Assembly: GCA_004020645.1 (NCBI GenBank) | Contig: SAQL01000006.1 | Span: forward strand, 124,001 to 188,000 | Source of the DNA: Mesorhizobium sp. | GTDB lineage: Bacteria; Pseudomonadota; Alphaproteobacteria; Rhizobiales; Rhizobiaceae | Direction: 5' to 3' | DNA: 64,000 nucleotides | Shown here: positions 61,133 to 64,000 of the stretch, piece after piece | Layout of the letters: every line of letters begins with the position of its first letter | Numbering within the stretch: the first letter of the stretch is position 1 | Notes under the pieces: generated by a model | What the model saw: the letters and a program-made list of their open reading frames with translations, nothing else | Told to the model about the DNA's origin: nothing | The model's database searches: none | Translations under genes and position numbers: made by a program

Positions 61133-63187
61133 ATGAAGAACCTGTGGAATGACGGCGACGCGGAGAAGCTGGTTGCCGACTATGCAAAAAAGGGTGTGGC
61201 CCGCGACCTGGCGCTGCGCGTCTATACGACCAGGCTTCTGGGCGGCGAACCGCGGCTTGTCCTGCATGGCGGCGGCAACACATCCTGCAAGACAAAGGCC
61301 ACCGATCTCGTCGGCGACGAATGGGACGTGCTTTGCGTCAAGGGCAGCGGCTGGGACATGGGCGTCATCGAGCCGCAGGGCCTGCCGGCGGTCAAGCTCG
61401 GCGCGCTGCTCAAGGCGCGGTCGCTCAAAAAGCTCTCCGACGAAGACATGGTCGCCCTGCAGCGGGTAAACCTCATCGATCCGTCTTCGCCGAACCCTTC
61501 GGTCGAGACGCTGCTGCACGCCTTCCTGCCGCATAAGTTCGTCGACCATACGCACTCGACCGCTGTCCTGGCCATCGTCGACCAGGACGACAGCGAGGCG
61601 CTGAGCAGGAAGGTCTTCGGCAACAAGATGGGGTTCGTGCCTTATATCATGCCGGGCTTTGACCTGGCGAAGGCGGCTGCCGATGTCTTCGACGCCGACC
61701 CGACGGTCGAGGGCCTGATCCTCGACAAGCATGGCATTTTCACCTTTGGCGACACCGCCAAACAGGCTTACGACCGGATGATCCATTATGTGAACGTCGC
61801 CGAGGATTTTATCGCCAGCCACGGCAAGCCGCGCACTGAAAAAGCCGCCTTGCCGGCCAGGCTGGCGAAGCCTGCGGATATCGCGCCGCTGCTGCGCGGT
61901 GCAGTGGCGGTGGCGCGCGGCGAAGGCCGCTTCGACCGCATGATCAGCGATTTCCGCACCTCGGAGGCGATCGTCGATTTCATCAATTCGGCAAAGATCG
62001 CCGACTATGCCGGGCGCGGCGTATCGACACCCGACCTGTCGATCCGCATCAAGACCGGACCGATGGCGCTGCCGGCGCCCGACGCGGACAAGATCGGCGA
62101 CTACAAATCAGTCATCCGCCAACATGTCGAAACATTCGCCAAGGACTATCGCGCCTACTTCGAAACCAACGACGCGCTCGACGATGTCAAGCGCACGATG
62201 CTCGACCAGATGCCGCGGCTGACGCTGGTGCCGGGACTCGGCATGTTCGGCCATGGCCGTACGCTCAAGGATGCGAAGATCGCCTCCGACGTCGGTGAAA
62301 TGTGGATCGAGGCGGTGCGCGGAGCCGAAGCGGTCGGCGATTTCCGTCCACTGTCCAAAGCCGACCTGTTCCCGCTCGAATACTGGTCGCTGGAACAGGC
62401 CAAGCTCGCCTCCAATAAGCCGAAGCCGCTGACCGGCCAGGTTGTGCTGGTCACCGGCGGCGCCGGCGCAATCGGTGCCGCCACCGCAAAGCTGTTCGCC
62501 GATAATGGCGCCCATGCCGTCGTCGTCGATCTCGACGCGTCAAGGGCTGCCGAGGCAGCAAAAAAGGCAGGCAACAGTTCGATCGGCATCGGTGCCGACA
62601 TCACCGATCCGGCGCAGATGCGCGCTGCGTTCGACAAGGCGGTCACCGTCTACGGCGGCCTCGACATTCTGGTCTCGAATGCCGGTGCGGCCTGGGAGGG
62701 CAGGATCGGTGAGCTCGACGACGCCACTTTGCGCAAGAGCTTCGAGCTCAATTTCTTCGCCCACCAGTCGGCGGCGCAGAATGCGGTGCGGATCATGCTC
62801 GAACAGGGCACCGGCGGCGTGCTTCTGTTCAACACCTCCAAGCAGGCAATCAATCCGGGTCCGAAGTTCGGCGCCTACGGCATACCGAAGGCGGCGACGC
62901 TGTTCCTGTCCAGGCAGTATGCACTCGACTACGGCGCCCATGGCATCCGCTCGAATGCCGTCAACGCCGACCGCATCCGCTCAGGGCTTTTGACCGACGC
63001 CATGATAGCCAGCCGCTCGGGCGCGCGCGGCGTATCGGAGAAGGAATACATGGCGGGCAACCTGCTCGGCCAGGAAGTGACAGCCGAAGACGTCGCCCAG
63101 GCCTTCCTGCATCAGGCGCTCGCCGATCGGACCACCGCCGATGTGACGACGGTGGATGGCGGCAACATCGCGGCGGCGTTGAGGTAG
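61133..63187 (+). CDS. Bifunctional class II aldolase/short-chain dehydrogenase (RhaD-like)
   Basis: This 684-residue fusion begins with a class II (zinc) aldolase domain (about 1-400). It includes LVLHGGGNTSCK and the zinc histidines in HTHSTAVLAI. An SDR domain (about 425-684) follows with TGGAGAIG, VSNAGAAWEG and the YGIPK tyrosine-lysine pair. RhaD-type fusions cleave rhamnulose-1-phosphate and oxidise the lactaldehyde formed. Without the other rha genes in view, another deoxy-sugar or polyol phosphate is possible. ATG 61133 is chosen by family length. Confidence 0.85.
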   Translation: MKNLWNDGDAEKLVADYAKKGVARDLALRVYTTRLLGGEPRLVLHGGGNTSCKTKATDLVGDEWDVLCVKGSGWDMGVIEPQGLPAVKLGALLKARSLKKLSDEDMVALQRVNLIDPSSPNPSVETLLHAFLPHKFVDHTHSTAVLAIVDQDDSEALSRKVFGNKMGFVPYIMPGFDLAKAAADVFDADPTVEGLILDKHGIFTFGDTAKQAYDRMIHYVNVAEDFIASHGKPRTEKAALPARLAKPADIAPLLRGAVAVARGEGRFDRMISDFRTSEAIVDFINSAKIADYAGRGVSTPDLSIRIKTGPMALPAPDADKIGDYKSVIRQHVETFAKDYRAYFETNDALDDVKRTMLDQMPRLTLVPGLGMFGHGRTLKDAKIASDVGEMWIEAVRGAEAVGDFRPLSKADLFPLEYWSLEQAKLASNKPKPLTGQVVLVTGGAGAIGAATAKLFADNGAHAVVVDLDASRAAEAAKKAGNSSIGIGADITDPAQMRAAFDKAVTVYGGLDILVSNAGAAWEGRIGELDDATLRKSFELNFFAHQSAAQNAVRIMLEQGTGGVLLFNTSKQAINPGPKFGAYGIPKAATLFLSRQYALDYGAHGIRSNAVNADRIRSGLLTDAMIASRSGARGVSEKEYMAGNLLGQEVTAEDVAQAFLHQALADRTTADVTTVDGGNIAAALR

Positions 63188-63209
63188 GCTCAAGAACAGT
63201 CCAGACGCA

Positions 63210-63237
63210 AAAAGAGCGGCCCGAAAGCCGCTCTTTT
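63210..63237. terminator. Bidirectional terminator between convergent genes
   Basis: A perfect 11-bp stem (AAAAGAGCGGC / GCCGCTCTTTT) has a 6-base loop, with A's on the left and T's on the right. It lies between the stops of the aldolase fusion and the convergent binding-protein gene. It can serve both strands. Confidence 0.85.
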
Positions 63238-63257
63238 CTTCTGCCTGCGATAAAGAG

Positions 63258-64000
63258 TTATTTCGCGTTCGGGTTCGGCATCCAGGCCGGCATCGCGACA
63301 TCGGCATGGGCGAACTGCGGCAGCTTGGCCGAGAGGTCTTCCATGTTCTTGATGTCCTTGTCGATCAGGTCCTTCTGGGTGATCAGCGTCGGCGGCACGA
63401 TGACGTTGTGGCCGGGGTCTTCGCCGGCCAAAAGCTGCGCCAGCGCGCGCACCGAAACCTGGCCGACGACAGCCGGATTGGTGGCGGCGGTTGCCGCCCA
63501 AGCGCTGTCGGGCTCGCGCATTGCGGCGATGTCGGAGGTCGAGATGTCGGCCGAATAGATCTTGATGTCCTGGGACAGACCGGCCTCGTCGACGGCGATC
63601 TTCACGCCCTTGGCGAATTCATCATAGGGCGCGAACATCACCTTGATGTCGGGGTTGGCCGACAGCACCGAGCGGGCCTGGTTGGCGACGGAATTAGCGA
63701 TCGGATTGTCGAGCGTGCCGAACATCGCAGCCTCGTTGATGCCCGCATATTTCTTCTTGAAGTCGACCCAGGTCTCGTTGCGGCGGTCGAGCGGCGCGAT
63801 GCCGGCGACATAGACGTAGCCGGCCTTCCAGCTCTCACCATTGTCCTTGACAGCCTGTTCGAGCGCGAGGCGCGCGAGGTCGCGGTCGGACTGCTCAATC
63901 TGCGGTATCTTGGGGTTTTCGACATTGACGTCGAAGGCGACGACCTTGATGCCGGCGTCGACCGCGCGCTGGGCGGCTTCCTTCATCGATTCCGTCAAGC
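63258..64000 (-). CDS. Sugar ABC transporter substrate-binding protein, C-terminal part
   Basis: The frame enters from the right edge of the window and ends at 63258, giving about 247 residues of a ribose-type periplasmic binding protein. Segments such as AAQRAVDAGIKVVAFDVNVENP, split around the hinge, and VMFAPYDEFAKGVKIAVDEAG fit Peripla_BP_4. The N-terminus with its signal peptide lies outside the window. With the SorC regulator and aldolase fusion it makes up a second sugar uptake locus. A methionine at 63998 is internal, not the start. Confidence 0.83.
   Translation of the reverse strand, partial: LTESMKEAAQRAVDAGIKVVAFDVNVENPKIPQIEQSDRDLARLALEQAVKDNGESWKAGYVYVAGIAPLDRRNETWVDFKKKYAGINEAAMFGTLDNPIANSVANQARSVLSANPDIKVMFAPYDEFAKGVKIAVDEAGLSQDIKIYSADISTSDIAAMREPDSAWAATAATNPAVVGQVSVRALAQLLAGEDPGHNVIVPPTLITQKDLIDKDIKNMEDLSAKLPQFAHADVAMPAWMPNPNAK

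Noticed and set aside
61133..63187. Firm assignment as rhamnose catabolic rhaD
   Set aside because: The fusion architecture matches, but kinase, isomerase and mutarotase genes are not in the window and the regulator type differs, so the symbol is withheld.
1..64000. CRISPR arrays, rRNA, tRNA, prophage genes, toxin-antitoxin pairs and conjugation genes
   Set aside because: I looked for direct-repeat arrays, rRNA/tRNA-like stretches and typical gene sets and saw none. A short tRNA could still be missed by eye.

Overview
The window looks like chromosomal DNA of an alphaproteobacterium of the order Hyphomicrobiales, most like Mesorhizobium or a close relative. The base composition is GC-rich, operons are tight with ATGA/GTGA overlaps, GTG and TTG starts are common, and the intergenic repeats are of the rhizobial palindromic (RIME-like) type. 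Several protein families are rhizobial favourites: SorC-type sugar regulators, RbsA/B/C-like importers, CoxMNOP-like oxidases and glutamine synthetase III. The genus is inferred from style, not from a marker gene. I saw no rRNA, tRNA, CRISPR array or replication origin.

Layout. (1) 1-10.1 kb: a carbohydrate or polyol locus. It has the tail of an enolase-superfamily dehydratase, a COG4091-type oxidoreductase, an FGGY kinase, a SorC regulator, a ribose-type ABC importer and two short-chain dehydrogenases. The substrate cannot be read from the sequence. (2) 10.5-14.6 kb: a choline/glycine-betaine type ABC importer whose permease is a tandem double-domain protein. (3) 14.7-15.8 kb: a serine hydrolase gene that sits between two copies of a 62-bp piece of the permease gene. 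(4) 16.0-22.7 kb: a terminal oxidase operon on the minus strand (cytochrome c, subunits II, I and III, a small membrane protein, CtaG, cytochrome c) with a convergent diheme cytochrome c. Subunit I lacks the usual D- and K-channel entry residues.

(5) 23.1-47.5 kb: a large methylated-amine island. It encodes trimethylamine monooxygenase (tmm), TMAO demethylase (tdm), dimethylamine monooxygenase with its folate-binding partner (dmmDABC), gamma-glutamylmethylamide synthetase (gmaS), N-methylglutamate synthase (mgsABC) and N-methylglutamate dehydrogenase (mgdABCD). It also has two APC permeases, three small membrane proteins, two unknown proteins and an XRE-cupin regulator. Together these would take trimethylamine stepwise to ammonium (as glutamate) and C1 units. 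A TTTCA-containing motif recurs upstream of each transcription unit and may be the binding site of the regulator.

(6) 47.8-58.1 kb: mixed accessory genes. These are an aldehyde dehydrogenase, a TetR-controlled RND efflux pair with a perfect 16-bp-arm palindrome, a VOC protein, a PhzF-like protein, a DUF417 membrane protein, a SnoaL-like protein, an IS110 remnant and a broken small secreted-protein gene. (7) 58.1-64 kb: an acyl-CoA synthetase, then a second sugar locus with a SorC regulator, a RhaD-like aldolase/dehydrogenase fusion and the C-terminal part of a sugar-binding protein that runs off the window.
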